The notes: generated from the sequence alone by a model not told the origin. Counted from the first letter of the stretch, positions 1-8,184 are shown. The stretch: 64,000 nucleotides of DNA from Salibacterium lacus (GCF_042684865.1 NZ_JBHUML010000002.1:992001-1056000); one strand, 5' to 3'. Numbers and translations: made by a program.

Positions 1-128
1 GTTATCAGCTCCCAGGCTTCCCCCAGATAGTTGTTGTTGTTTTTTATTTTTATTTCATAAAGAGCGAGACGATTGATTAATTGTATATTCTCCCAAAGTT
101 CTTTGGCAATCTTCAGGATTGCTTTCAT
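1..128 (-). CDS. tagG: Teichoic acid ABC transporter permease TagG, N-terminus only
   Basis: This is the first 42 codons of a gene that runs off the left edge of the window. The product opens with an amphipathic stretch followed by LALYEIKIKNNNNYLG, which resembles the cytoplasmic N-terminus of TagG, the membrane subunit of the TagGH exporter of wall teichoic acid polymers. The ATG at 126-128 follows a good AGAGGGG ribosome binding site. It lies 24 bases behind the TagF/TagB-type transferase and is co-directional with it and tagD, so it probably belongs to the same operon. The membrane segments lie outside the window, so the call rests on the N-terminal motif and context. Confidence 0.75.
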   Translation of the reverse strand, partial: MKAILKIAKELWENIQLINRLALYEIKIKNNNNYLGEAWELI

Positions 129-152
129 TTTAATCCCCTCTTTTTCAGCTGC

Positions 153-1412
153 TTAATCCTCTGGAAAAACCGTTTCTACCACTCTTTTGGCAGCATTCCC
201 GTCTTCCAGCGCGTGAAAAGAGTCTTCAAAGTGACGGATGGGTTCCGCGTACCTCGAGCGGATGGTGTCGGCGTGTTTAATTTCTCCCACCAGGGACTCT
301 GTCGTTTTCACAAGCGGTCCCGGGGCCTCATTTTCAAAATCGAAATAAAAACCGCGCAGCGAATCCCGGTAACTGTCGATATCGTACACATAAAAGATCA
401 TCGGACGCTGCAGCACCCCGTAGTCAAACATGACAGAAGAATAATCCGTGATCAGCAAATCGCTGACGATATATAAATCGCGGATGTCTTCGTAACGGGA
501 CGCATCCACCGCGAAATCTTCCCAGCCTCTAAGGTCCAGGTGATCGGCAATCAGATAATGAAGACGGAAAATCAGGAAATACTCGTCCCCGAGTTCTTCT
601 TTCATCCTCTCCATATCGATCTGCACGTTGAACTTATATTTCCCGATAAAATGGTACTCGTTATCCCGCCATGTCGGAGCGTATAATATCACTTTTTTTC
701 CTTCCGGCACCCCAAGCCGCTCTTTTACAATATCGATATCTTCCTTCTTGTAATGGAACAAGTAATCATTTCTTGGATAGCCGGTCTTCAGCATCGTCTG
801 GTCAAAGTCAAAGGCCCTTTCAAATATTTGAGCAGAATACTCGTTTGGTGCCACCAGGTAACTCCATCTTCCAGCTTCAGCTACGAAATTTCTTTTATAC
901 ATTTCCGTTGTGGTACCAGGCATGTGAACTTCTTCCATATCAAGTGCCAGTTTCTTCAGCGGAGTTCCGTGCCACGTTTGGAGATACACCGTATCGACCG
1001 GTTTGGGAATCCATTTTGGGAGCCTGCTGTTGAAAACCCAGTATTTCGCTCTCATCATAACGATAAACCAGCGCAGTGAAAAACGATGTATCGTGCGGAC
1101 GCCGTGTTTTTCGAAATAGTGCCGGTAGCGGTGATCGATACTCCAGTAATACGTGAAGCTGCGGTCCTGCTGTTTGAGTTCTTCATACACCGCACGCGGA
1201 TTGCAGCTGTACTGCTTCCCAAGAAAACTTTCAAACACGATAATGTTCTCTTTTTTCGGCAGCTTTCCGACCAGACCGAATACCCTCCGGTACATGTTCC
1301 TGATGGTTTGGGACTTTTTGAACTTCTTCCATTTCTTAAGGTATTTCTTTTTCCGTTGATTCAACGGTTTTTTTATTCGTTTGTTAAACTTTTTTTTCAG
1401 CCGGTTATTCAT
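153..1412 (-). CDS. CDP-glycerol glycerophosphotransferase family protein (TagB/TagF type)
   Basis: The 419-aa protein belongs to the glycerophosphotransferase family that adds glycerol phosphate from CDP-glycerol to the teichoic acid linkage unit or chain at the inner face of the membrane. A very basic N-terminus (about residues 1-40) should help it bind the membrane. Family motifs are TWHGTPLKKLALDM near residue 150 and a C-terminal LITDYSSVMFDY block that includes the nucleotide-binding region. Its length is close to the priming enzyme TagB (about 380 aa) and far below the full polymerase TagF (about 750 aa). It could therefore be the primase, or a short polymerase lacking the usual N-terminal half. 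It lies between tagD and tagG. Confidence 0.88.
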   Translation of the reverse strand: MNNRLKKKFNKRIKKPLNQRKKKYLKKWKKFKKSQTIRNMYRRVFGLVGKLPKKENIIVFESFLGKQYSCNPRAVYEELKQQDRSFTYYWSIDHRYRHYFEKHGVRTIHRFSLRWFIVMMRAKYWVFNSRLPKWIPKPVDTVYLQTWHGTPLKKLALDMEEVHMPGTTTEMYKRNFVAEAGRWSYLVAPNEYSAQIFERAFDFDQTMLKTGYPRNDYLFHYKKEDIDIVKERLGVPEGKKVILYAPTWRDNEYHFIGKYKFNVQIDMERMKEELGDEYFLIFRLHYLIADHLDLRGWEDFAVDASRYEDIRDLYIVSDLLITDYSSVMFDYGVLQRPMIFYVYDIDSYRDSLRGFYFDFENEAPGPLVKTTESLVGEIKHADTIRSRYAEPIRHFEDSFHALEDGNAAKRVVETVFPED

Positions 1413-1519
1413 ACAACTCTTTACCCCTCTTTACTCACACCGGTGCTTTTTTTCCACTCGGTTCATTATATAATGTTCAGGAGGGAAAAAACAAAAAAAG
1501 AGAGAAAAAATCCCCCTTT

Positions 1520-1918
1520 TTAATAAGCATTCGCAAGAAGCAGTTCATTTTTAATCTTTGTCGTTGAGATATTGGCGGTTCTCGGAAGGTATACGACATC
1601 ACAGAAAGGTGCCAGATGATCAAAGCTTCCTTTCCAGTCATCCCCCATCACAAGTAAATCCACATCATGATGCAGGAGATCTTTCTTTTTCTGATTCCAT
1701 TCATTTTCCGGAATGACTTCATCCACATATCGGACGGCTTCAAGAATTAATTTGCGCTGTTCATAAGGATAATACGCTTTTTTATTTTTTATGGCGTTGA
1801 ATTCATCTGTAGAAATAGCAACAATCAGGTAATCACCCAGATCCTTGGCGCGTTTCAGTAGATTTATATGGCCCCAGTGCAGCAGATCAAAGGTGCCGTA
1901 CGTAATTACTTTTTTCAT
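1520..1918 (-). CDS. tagD: Glycerol-3-phosphate cytidylyltransferase TagD
   Basis: TagD makes CDP-glycerol from sn-glycerol 3-phosphate and CTP, supplying teichoic acid synthesis in the cytoplasm. The 132-aa length is typical. The nucleotidyltransferase signature YGTFDLLHWGHINLLKRA is at the N-terminus, and the C-terminal RTANISTTKIK carries the second catalytic motif. An AGGAGGA ribosome binding site precedes the ATG. It is the first gene of the minus-strand teichoic acid group. The 260 bases upstream are AT-rich and presumably hold the promoter, although I could not single one out. Confidence 0.97.
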   Translation of the reverse strand: MKKVITYGTFDLLHWGHINLLKRAKDLGDYLIVAISTDEFNAIKNKKAYYPYEQRKLILEAVRYVDEVIPENEWNQKKKDLLHHDVDLLVMGDDWKGSFDHLAPFCDVVYLPRTANISTTKIKNELLLANAY

Positions 1919-2143
1919 GTGTAATCCTCCTAGTTTGAGACAAACATGATAGTTGTTATCGTTTCTTAAATGTTTTTTCTCTTACAATTATTTTTACAAT
2001 CTTAATGAAAAAATTAACCTCTTTTTATTGACTTTCAGAATTATATCATACATGTCACGAATGGACTATGTTCATTTCCTCAAATATAGGCATAATAGTA
2101 TAAAAAAATATGTGAAAATCTCAAAATCGCTCATTTATGTGAA

Positions 2144-2172
2144 AGGCGGCAATCTGGATTGGATTGCCGCCT
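2144..2172 (-). terminator. Hairpin downstream of the 73-aa gene
   Basis: GGCGGCAATC pairs with GATTGCCGCC across an 8-base loop, about 10 bases after the stop codon of the gene at 2182-2403. The T-tract that follows on the minus strand is weak, so termination may be inefficient. Confidence 0.55.
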
Positions 2173-2181
2173 CTGCCGGAT

Positions 2182-2403
2182 TTATTTTTTCGTGAAAAGC
2201 TGTCCTTTATATCCATCTTCAGTTTTACCTTCCGCTCTGGCTATTTTCCCTTCTTCAGCCAGCTTTTCACAGGCGGCAAGCACATCTTCCAGTGCTTTCT
2301 CTCCGTCATACAATTCCTCGTTAATCTCGGCAGGCGTGAACACACGGTTCGCCTGCTCTTCCACCTTTATATTGTTAATAAAATCCTGAATCTCCTGCTG
2401 CAT
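2182..2403 (-). CDS. Small acidic hypothetical protein (73 aa)
   Basis: I do not recognise this family. The protein is soluble and helical, with no signal peptide or membrane segment. It is charged and acidic in the middle (TPAEINEELYDGEKALEDVLAACEKLAEEGKI), a pattern like small winged-helix or helix-turn-helix proteins, and ends in a basic GYKGQLFTKK tail. The ATG follows a clear AAAGGA site, and a hairpin lies just downstream, which supports a single-gene transcription unit. A regulatory DNA-binding role is possible but unsupported. Confidence 0.7.
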   Translation of the reverse strand: MQQEIQDFINNIKVEEQANRVFTPAEINEELYDGEKALEDVLAACEKLAEEGKIARAEGKTEDGYKGQLFTKK

Positions 2404-2525
2404 TGGTATCCTGTCCTTTCTTAAAGAAACATTTACAATCTTTACAATTCGTTCTGTGGTCTACATTTCTCTTTCAGTCTTTTTTTAAACCTCTTTTTAC
2501 GAAAATATCATTCATTCCTATCGCA

Positions 2526-2562
2526 AAAAAGCCCTTCCCCTGCTTCTGAGGGGAAAGGCTGA
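2526..2562 (-). terminator. Rho-independent terminator after yckD-like gene
   Basis: AGCCCTTCCCC pairs with GGGGAAAGGCT, and the minus strand continues into a run of six T. It sits right after the stop of the 2567-2893 gene. Confidence 0.85.
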
Positions 2563-2566
2563 TTTT

Positions 2567-2893
2567 TCACTCGTCTTTTTCTTTGTTCCAGTGATGCGGG
2601 TGAGGCGGGATAAACTGCCGCTCTTCCAGTTTGGCATAACCTTCATCCAGCTGCTCCTTCATTTGTTCCCGTTTTTCTTGCGGGACAACGCCGAATTCGG
2701 TATATTTGTCAATCAATGTTTTCCTTTTCTCCAGAATACTGGAATGAATCTCAGCCAGTTCTTTTTGCTGGGCTTCTGTCAACTCAACCTGCCGCTCTTC
2801 CTGCTGTTCTTCTGCTCCGCTTACTCCTGCAGGGACTTCCGACAGGAAAAGCGCAGCTGCTGCCGCAGGTATCAACATCCATTTTTGTCTCAT
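2567..2893 (-). CDS. Secreted YckD-family (DUF2680) protein
   Basis: The 108-aa protein has an N-terminal signal sequence (a basic MRQKW start, an alanine-rich hydrophobic core and a GVSGAEE cleavage region). A helical DUF2680/YckD-like domain follows, with LTEAQQKELAEIHSSILEKRKTLIDKY at its centre, and a His-rich tail (PPHPHHW). YckD homologues are small exported proteins of unknown role. The ATG at 2891-2893 is preferred because it sits 9 bases from an AAAGGAGGAG site. A GTG two codons upstream lies too close to that site. Confidence 0.8.
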   Translation of the reverse strand: MRQKWMLIPAAAAALFLSEVPAGVSGAEEQQEERQVELTEAQQKELAEIHSSILEKRKTLIDKYTEFGVVPQEKREQMKEQLDEGYAKLEERQFIPPHPHHWNKEKDE

Positions 2894-3008
2894 CGACACT
2901 CTCCTCCTTTTTCAACTGCTGTGCCTAGTTTGTGAAGAGAGAGGAATTCCATGCATTATTTTCATGTTTAATTTGTTTGTTTTTCCCGCATAGTAGAGAA
3001 AGGGGGTG

Positions 3009-3170
3009 ATGAGCATAGCACAGGACGTACTTTGCGAAGTTCATAATTGTCACTACTGGGAAGAAGGAAACCTCTGCAGTGCTGAACAGATTTATGTTGT
3101 CAGCCACAAAGGCAGTCAGGCTTCGAATGAACAGGAAACCGACTGCAAAACATTTGAAAAAGCTCACTAA
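3009..3170 (+). CDS. DUF1540-type small cysteine protein (53 aa)
   Basis: This short gene encodes a typical DUF1540 domain: a VLCEVHNCHYW motif, then LCSAEQIYVVSHKG and the closing TDCKTF. The four conserved cysteines probably bind a metal ion. Members are common in spore formers, but their function is unknown. The region AAAGGGGGTGAT just upstream is nearly a perfect anti-16S match and overlaps the ATG, so the true first codon is slightly uncertain. An open frame on the opposite strand at 2925-3167 is its shadow. A strong hairpin follows. Confidence 0.85.
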   Translation: MSIAQDVLCEVHNCHYWEEGNLCSAEQIYVVSHKGSQASNEQETDCKTFEKAH

Positions 3171-3206
3171 TAACTAAAAACAAATGTATTTCAAAGCGGT
3201 ATGCAA

Positions 3207-3246
3207 AAGGAGGGAGTCCTTTTACAGGGGAGCTCCCTCCTTCTTA
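3207..3246. terminator. Bidirectional terminator
   Basis: AAGGAGGGAG pairs with CTCCCTCCTT. It serves the DUF1540 gene on the plus strand and the convergent 23-aa gene on the minus strand, whose stop codon is inside its edge. Confidence 0.8.
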
Positions 3247-3315
3247 AAACAAGATACTCCATAACGCGCTGATAACAACAATAAGACCGATAATCATAAG
3301 TATAGTTCGAATCAT
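3244..3315 (-). CDS. Single-span membrane micropeptide (23 aa)
   Basis: This reading frame is only 24 codons long but has a plausible GAGAGGG ribosome binding site before its ATG. It encodes a nearly pure transmembrane helix with an Arg at position 3, rich in Ile, Leu and Val. Such peptides in Bacillaceae include membrane-complex regulators and type I toxins, and nothing here decides between them. No antisense RNA promoter was recognised. Confidence 0.5.
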   Translation of the reverse strand: MIRTILMIIGLIVVISALWSILF

Positions 3316-3396
3316 TTCTGTGACACCCTCTCTTCTGGTTTAGTATCAGCTTTCCCGGTCCCTCCTGTATGCAAACACCTTCCTTTGAACAAGAAG

Positions 3397-3421
3397 GTTA
3401 ACAAAGGAAAGGACGGGGAAT
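3397..3421 (+). promoter_or_regulatory. Candidate sigma-B promoter for the YihY gene
   Basis: GTTAAC, a 13-base spacer and GGGAAT resemble the general-stress sigma-B consensus (GTTTAA, 12-15 bases, GGGTAT). It lies about 25 bases before the start codon of the YihY/BrkB gene. The -35 half is imperfect. Confidence 0.35.
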
Positions 3422-3446
3422 GACATGAGAAAAGGAGGATGCTGCT

Positions 3447-4274
3447 ATGGGAATACATACCGTGTATCACTTTTTTAAAACTCTGCTGCGGGAAATGGAT
3501 GAAGACAGGGCATTCGGTCTTGCGGCGGAACAGGCTTTTTACTATATGCTGTCTTTGTTTCCGCTGCTTATTTTATCCCTTTCGATACTCCCTTACTTTT
3601 CCATAGAAGCGGCGGAAGTCATGAGTCTTCTGCAGTCAGCGCTGCCTGCCCAGACAGCTGAAATGCTTGAAGAAAATGTTTTCAGCATTGTTCAAAACGA
3701 TAATACCGGGCTGCTTACATTCGGTATTATCGGTACGATCTGGTCTGCCTCCACCGGTCTTAATGCATTTATAAAAGCCATGAACCAGGCTTTCAATGTG
3801 AAAACCCCGCGGGCTTTCTGGCAGACGAGACTGTTATCCATTCTTTTAACGTTTGCGCTGCTGGTCGTTCTTATTCTTATTTTTGTTTTATCCATTTTCG
3901 GAGATATGATTCTTCAAACGGTAACCTCGTACCTTCCGGTGCAGGAACATACAGAAGTACTTCTCCAGATGGTCCGCCGCCTGTTAAGTGTGCTCGTCAT
4001 GATTGCCCTGCTCTGCAGTCTGTATTATTTCGGCCCCAACACCCGGGTGCCGATGAAATACGTCCTTCCCGGGGCAGCCGCTGCGACTGTCATGTGGCAG
4101 TTGATTTCTGCCGGGTTTTCTTTTTATGTACAGCAGTTCGGCAACTATTCGGCGACCTACGGAAGTCTGGGCGGTGTTATTGTTTTGATGCTGTGGCTGT
4201 TTCTCACGGGGCTCACACTTGTTATCGGCGGGGAAATCAATGCCATACTGCACCAGCGCAAAAATACTACTTGA
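3447..4274 (+). CDS. YihY/BrkB-family membrane protein
   Basis: The 275-aa protein has about six transmembrane helices and the family block GTIWSASTGLNAFIKAMNQAF around residues 95-115. The motif GNYSATYGSLGGVIVLMLWLF lies near the C-terminus. It is like B. subtilis YfkH. The family (once misannotated ribonuclease BN) consists of inner membrane proteins of unsettled function. An AAAGGAGG site precedes the ATG. It converges on the MOSC gene and the two stops overlap by 8 bases. Confidence 0.9.
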   Translation: MGIHTVYHFFKTLLREMDEDRAFGLAAEQAFYYMLSLFPLLILSLSILPYFSIEAAEVMSLLQSALPAQTAEMLEENVFSIVQNDNTGLLTFGIIGTIWSASTGLNAFIKAMNQAFNVKTPRAFWQTRLLSILLTFALLVVLILIFVLSIFGDMILQTVTSYLPVQEHTEVLLQMVRRLLSVLVMIALLCSLYYFGPNTRVPMKYVLPGAAAATVMWQLISAGFSFYVQQFGNYSATYGSLGGVIVLMLWLFLTGLTLVIGGEINAILHQRKNTT

Positions 4275-4923
4275 GGTTTTGTATTCTTTTTTCAAGCTTA
4301 CGGCGCCATTCCTCTGCCAACGGGGGCACATCGAGAATACGTTTCATTGCAGCCATATTGCCACGCTCATGAAAATAGACGTTGTTGGCATACAGAATAC
4401 TGATCCGGCGTCTGTCTTCTTTCACCAGCTCCATACGCGAGTCTTCCTGTACTGTCCCTTCCTGCAGCACTCTGCAGAAAAAGCCGGTGAAGCCGGTTGC
4501 GGTAAACCTTTTCATCAGGCCGTCGCATCCGGTACGCCTGTCAATCTTAAGACAAGGCACCCTTCCCTGGGTCACTTGAATGACGGCACTTCCGACTTTG
4601 TATGTATTGCCAATATACACCGTATCCTCTGTCACGCCTGACACGGTTATATTTTCACCAAACGCCGCCTTATCAAGTTTCCTCCCAAATTCTTCTTCCC
4701 ATGTGCCGTAATGTTCCAATGGATAGATACAGACCGCCCTGTCTGTGCCGCCATGATTTTTTTTATCCGCCACATCATTGCCTGTAATACCTGTTTTTCT
4801 CAGGATTATACTGTCTGCCGTCTGTTTTTGGATACCCGTGCGGAAAGTACGTCCCTGTTGGTCCTGTATGTCCTGCGGACGTCCGGCGGCCAGATGATGA
4901 ATGACCGGTGCTTGAGATTCCAT
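4267..4923 (-). CDS. MOSC-domain protein (YiiM/YflK type)
   Basis: The 218-aa protein has a MOSC beta-barrel domain (molybdenum cofactor sulfurase C-terminal type) and a C-terminal three-helix extension, as in YiiM/YflK proteins. Visible motifs are KNHGGTDRAVCIYPLEHY (about residues 55-72), FGENITVSG, and VTQGRVPCLKID with the conserved cysteine. Relatives handle the molybdenum cofactor and can detoxify N-hydroxylated bases and amines. A 27-aa gene lies 69 bases upstream on the same strand. Confidence 0.88.
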   Translation of the reverse strand: MESQAPVIHHLAAGRPQDIQDQQGRTFRTGIQKQTADSIILRKTGITGNDVADKKNHGGTDRAVCIYPLEHYGTWEEEFGRKLDKAAFGENITVSGVTEDTVYIGNTYKVGSAVIQVTQGRVPCLKIDRRTGCDGLMKRFTATGFTGFFCRVLQEGTVQEDSRMELVKEDRRRISILYANNVYFHERGNMAAMKRILDVPPLAEEWRRKLEKRIQNLK

Positions 4924-4992
4924 CCTGCATCACCCCTTTATTGCCTATTTTAGCATGTCAGGGGGAAAAACACAGTTATCCATCCTCGGGAA

Positions 4993-5076
4993 TCATGACT
5001 TCCGCCGGGAAATCATCTGCTTTCCTTTCTTTAATAAAAACCCGAGAACAATGGATTTTATTGCTTTTTTAATCAT
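4993..5076 (-). CDS. Basic 27-aa micropeptide with strong RBS
   Basis: ATG follows a full AAAGGAGGTG ribosome binding site with ideal spacing, which is strong evidence that this 28-codon frame is translated. The product is short and cationic, with a hydrophobic centre (SIVLGFLL) flanked by lysines and arginines, like an amphipathic membrane-associated peptide. It lies just ahead of the MOSC gene on the same strand, so it may be its leader or partner. I cannot name a family. Confidence 0.6.
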   Translation of the reverse strand: MIKKAIKSIVLGFLLKKGKQMISRRKS

Positions 5077-5132
5077 CGTTACACCTCCTTTCACCAAATC
5101 ATTCCTTTTCTTTCAGTCTTTCAAACGTAAAC

Positions 5133-5161
5133 AAGGCGCCGCCTCGCTCCGGCAGCGCCTT
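5133..5161 (-). terminator. Terminator after the 109-aa zinc-ribbon gene
   Basis: AAGGCGC pairs with GCGCCTT just downstream of the stop at 5167, with a short T-rich tail on the minus strand. Confidence 0.65.
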
Positions 5162-5166
5162 CTTCA

Positions 5167-5496
5167 TTATTTACGGTAACGCCGTATCGCTTTCTGGGTG
5201 TCGTTTGCATCCCTGAACAACCGGTACGGTTTACTGATGACGCGGCTCGGCAGGGAAAAAAAGAAGTGACTCAAATCCTCCCGGGACTCTTTTGACATCC
5301 GGGCCGGTTTTGTCGTGATACGCTGATACACCTCATCATACAGTTCATTCATGATATCAATGTCGATGTCCACGGCCCGGCTGCACTGGCGGCAGGTGAT
5401 GGTCGAGATTTCTTCATTTATATACTGAATGACGTGAGGAGTTTCTTCTCTGCATTGAATACAATAAAGGTCCGCCTGCATTTCGTGCGTTTTCAC
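5167..5496 (-). CDS. Small zinc-ribbon 'bh protein'
   Basis: The 109-aa protein starts with a treble-clef-like segment: LYCIQCREETPH and later TCRQCSRAVDI form two CxxC pairs that probably hold zinc. A basic helical C-terminus follows (KPYRLFRDANDTQKAIRRYRK). This architecture matches the uncharacterised 'bh protein' family of halophilic and alkaliphilic bacilli. The GTG at 5494-5496 is chosen because AAAGAGGTGAGT sits just upstream. Longer in-frame ATGs lack a binding site. Confidence 0.75.
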   Translation of the reverse strand: MKTHEMQADLYCIQCREETPHVIQYINEEISTITCRQCSRAVDIDIDIMNELYDEVYQRITTKPARMSKESREDLSHFFFSLPSRVISKPYRLFRDANDTQKAIRRYRK

Positions 5497-5554
5497 GTTA
5501 CTCACCTCTTTTTCATGCATCAGATCCCCCGCCATCCTTCATGGATCAGTTCGT

Positions 5555-6838
5555 TTACTGTTCCTGGAGACGGCGGAGTCTCCAGATGGTGGATTCTTTT
5601 GTCTGCTCAATATCATTATACGTCAATGTTTCTCCTTTTTGCACATCACGCAGTACTTTTACATTGGCATCCACCAGGCCAATTGGAAATGCTTCCGCAT
5701 CATCGGCTTCTGATTTTTCCATCAACGTACCATATACACTGTACCCGCCGATACTGTCGAAGAATTCTCCCGCTTTCAAATCTTTTTTCGCGGTGGCTAC
5801 CGTTTCAGCCCTGCGGTTATACGTCGGGGCAATAGTCGGCTCCTTGTCAAAAAAGGCGCGAGCCACTGTAAGCGGTGTTTCAAGGCTCGTCAGGTGATAT
5901 GGTCTGTAAAGGGTATAATGAGGGCCGTTTCCAAGCTTCACATATTGAAGTTCTTCATGAACTTCTTCATTATGAGATGTAATAATGGCAAAAACGCCGG
6001 GAGCCACCCCCTGTACGTACTCTACAATACCTTTATGATGAAGCTGACCACCATTTTCTTTCAGTTGAAAAATGTCAGCCAGTTCGTCGACGGTCGCACT
6101 GAAACCATGCATTCCTGTCTGATCCGGAATAAAACCGGTTGCATTTGCCACTGCATTCATTTCCACCATCGTTTTCGTTCCGTCCTGGAAGGAAGCAAGC
6201 ATTTTCGGACTGGCTCCTTTTGCTTTTGCCTCCTCGGCGGCCGTTGATGGATTGGCTTCGAGATTCAATGGATTGTTTTTCCCTTTACCCAGGGCAATGA
6301 CTTCAAATCCAAGGGCGTCCGCAAAATCAAACAGTTCCATCACCGCTCCGGGCTCATCCCCGGCCGATCCAGTGTAAACAACTCCGGCGCTGTCCGCCAG
6401 TTTTTTCAGAACCGGGCCTACCGTCACGTCTGCTTCCACGTTCAACATGACAATGTGCTTCCGGTTCAGAATCGCTTCCCAGGCGATGGCTGCCCCTACG
6501 TTTGGAATACCTGTTGCGTCCACGACCACATCCACAGAAGGCAGGGAAGCCACTTTCTCTGCCTCGGAAAAAGCTGTGACTTTTCCTTCTTCCACGGCGC
6601 GTACAGCCTCTTCTTCTTTCTCTGTCTGAATAATGTTTTCTTCAGGGATGCCGGCATGCTTATACGCATTGATAACATTGGAAATATTTATATCAGCCAC
6701 TGCTACCACTTTCATCCCTTTCATTCCCTCAATCTGGGAAATCATGCCGCGCCCCATCTGCCCGGCGCCGATCAACCCTACTTTGATATATTTCCCCTCG
6801 TTTTCGAACGCTGCCAGTTTTTTATTCATTCCGAGCAT
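5555..6838 (-). CDS. DXR-II/DRL-family NAD(P)-dependent reductoisomerase with SAF domain
   Basis: The 427-aa protein has an N-terminal Rossmann domain (GLIGAGQMGRG, residues 21-31), a homoserine-dehydrogenase-like middle and a C-terminal SAF domain. Segments such as MLNVEADVTVGP, GKGKNNPLNLEANP and ATGFIPDQTGMHG closely match what I remember of Brucella DRL (DXR-II), the alternative 1-deoxyxylulose 5-phosphate (DXP) reductoisomerase. That enzyme makes 2-C-methylerythritol 4-phosphate (MEP). Here it is the last gene of a sugar-alcohol PTS and TPP-dehydrogenase operon, which suggests catabolism, perhaps the reverse reaction (inference). The ATG follows AAGGAGGA. Other oxidation substrates are possible because many family members are uncharacterised. 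Confidence 0.82.
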   Translation of the reverse strand: MLGMNKKLAAFENEGKYIKVGLIGAGQMGRGMISQIEGMKGMKVVAVADINISNVINAYKHAGIPEENIIQTEKEEEAVRAVEEGKVTAFSEAEKVASLPSVDVVVDATGIPNVGAAIAWEAILNRKHIVMLNVEADVTVGPVLKKLADSAGVVYTGSAGDEPGAVMELFDFADALGFEVIALGKGKNNPLNLEANPSTAAEEAKAKGASPKMLASFQDGTKTMVEMNAVANATGFIPDQTGMHGFSATVDELADIFQLKENGGQLHHKGIVEYVQGVAPGVFAIITSHNEEVHEELQYVKLGNGPHYTLYRPYHLTSLETPLTVARAFFDKEPTIAPTYNRRAETVATAKKDLKAGEFFDSIGGYSVYGTLMEKSEADDAEAFPIGLVDANVKVLRDVQKGETLTYNDIEQTKESTIWRLRRLQEQ

Positions 6839-6852
6839 TATTTCTTCCTCCT

Positions 6853-7221
6853 TCAGCTGTTTTTGCGGAACTGTAATGTCGAGTTGGATACGATGTCATT
6901 GCGAATGCCGTCTTCCAGGCACACCGTGCCCGGCATATCTGATTCTGCTTCCCCGTTGAACTGAAGGGTGGCATGACCTAAATCATTCATGGTTTCATTG
7001 ACTTTACTGCCCACAAAAAGAATCTTATAAGGTATCCCGTCAATCACAAATTCATCTCCGGTTTCAATCATTTCCGAAATGGTGGTTCCGTTGTGAATAA
7101 CGGATATTTCTTTTAGGTCCTCTGTAGCGGATTCGTTAAACAAGATCAAAATGTTATCCTCTAGCATAAGCTCCACTTCAGGGCCAATGGTCGTTACATC
7201 TGCTTCAAAGTATACGGACAT
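6853..7221 (-). CDS. srlB: PTS glucitol/sorbitol-type EIIA component
   Basis: The 122-aa cytoplasmic protein matches the glucitol-family IIA subunit. His43 in SVIHNGT is the likely phosphorylation site, and LGHATLQFNGE is the typical C-terminal block. It would pass phosphate from HPr to the IIB domain encoded at 13180-14226, about 6 kb away. An AAAGGAGG site precedes the ATG. It sits between a SorC regulator (18 bases upstream) and the DRL-family gene (14 bases downstream). Separation of IIA from IIBC/IIC2 by a four-gene dehydrogenase complex is unusual. Confidence 0.92.
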   Translation of the reverse strand: MSVYFEADVTTIGPEVELMLEDNILILFNESATEDLKEISVIHNGTTISEMIETGDEFVIDGIPYKILFVGSKVNETMNDLGHATLQFNGEAESDMPGTVCLEDGIRNDIVSNSTLQFRKNS

Positions 7222-7239
7222 GCCTCCGCAGCCTCCTTT

Positions 7240-8184
7240 TTAATTTTCCACTAATTCCTGCGCTGTCCGGTCATCAATGATAAGAACGTCGAGGTAACCG
7301 CCTTTCAGCGCAGCTTCTATGCTCTCAAGTTTATACAGACTTTCTACAATTCCGATGACTTTTGGTATTTTCTTCAAATCCTGCAGGCCAACCCCGATGA
7401 CACGGTGATTAAGCGGATGGTCGACTTCCTGACCGACTGCATCAAAAAACTTGGAACTGATATCACCCACCACTCCTGCTTTTCTCAAAGAGTGGAGGTC
7501 CTCGGGATAGAGGTAACCGATTTCTTCCATAGTTGAATTCTTGAATGGGTCTCCCATTCCTACAACAGCGATATCTACATCCCTGCCCAGTTCCAGAACG
7601 TGGGCTACATCCTTGGACTGAATCAGACGATCTCTTAAATCTTCTGTTTCTACGATGGCCGGAGCGTAGAGATAAGAACAGGATGCATTCATTTTTTTCG
7701 CCAGGTTAAATGCCAGCGAATTGGAATGGATATTGACATGAGAGCGCCCCATGCCGCCGACTAGCGGTACAATTTGTACATTGTCACGGCGTTCGTAAGG
7801 ATATTCATCGACGAGAGAAGCAATGGTCGTCCCCCACGACAAGCCGAGTTTTTTATTATCATCCAGCTGGCGTGACAGATAGGAAGCGCCGACTTTTCCC
7901 AGAAAGCGTTTCGTCATTTCCGGCGTAAAACCGCTCGTTGATAAAACAATGGCTTCATCGAGTCCGAACTGTTTTTCCAGCTTTTGTTCGAGATTTACTG
8001 TTTGAGCGCTTTCATCTTTGATGTAAACCTCTACAATACCGTCCTCTTTTGCTTTATGAAGCAATTTGGATATCACCGGCCGTGATACATTCATTTTTTT
8101 TGCAATCCGGGCCTGTGTCCAGCCGTCAAAGTAGTACAGGTTGGCTACTTTCACGATCTGGCGGCGTTCTTCCCAACTGAGCAT
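7240..8184 (-). CDS. SorC/DeoR-type sugar-binding transcriptional regulator (copy 2)
   Basis: The 314-aa protein has an N-terminal helix-turn-helix (WTQARIAKKMNVSRPVISKLLHKAKE) and a SorC sugar-phosphate-binding domain (LGLSWGTT, VGGMGR, and VVGDISSKFFD near the C-terminus). It is a paralogue of the regulator at 15314-16261 with the same layout throughout. The ATG at 8182-8184 is preferred because AAAGGAG lies 7 bases before it. It is embedded in the operon between E3 and srlB and probably senses a phosphorylated intermediate of the pathway. The 33-bp palindromes in this locus are its most likely targets, or those of its paralogue. Confidence 0.9.
   Translation of the reverse strand: MLSWEERRQIVKVANLYYFDGWTQARIAKKMNVSRPVISKLLHKAKEDGIVEVYIKDESAQTVNLEQKLEKQFGLDEAIVLSTSGFTPEMTKRFLGKVGASYLSRQLDDNKKLGLSWGTTIASLVDEYPYERRDNVQIVPLVGGMGRSHVNIHSNSLAFNLAKKMNASCSYLYAPAIVETEDLRDRLIQSKDVAHVLELGRDVDIAVVGMGDPFKNSTMEEIGYLYPEDLHSLRKAGVVGDISSKFFDAVGQEVDHPLNHRVIGVGLQDLKKIPKVIGIVESLYKLESIEAALKGGYLDVLIIDDRTAQELVEN

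Noticed and set aside
2925..3167. 80-codon open frame on the minus strand
   Set aside because: The plus strand here encodes a clear DUF1540 protein with conserved cysteines; the minus frame is its shadow.
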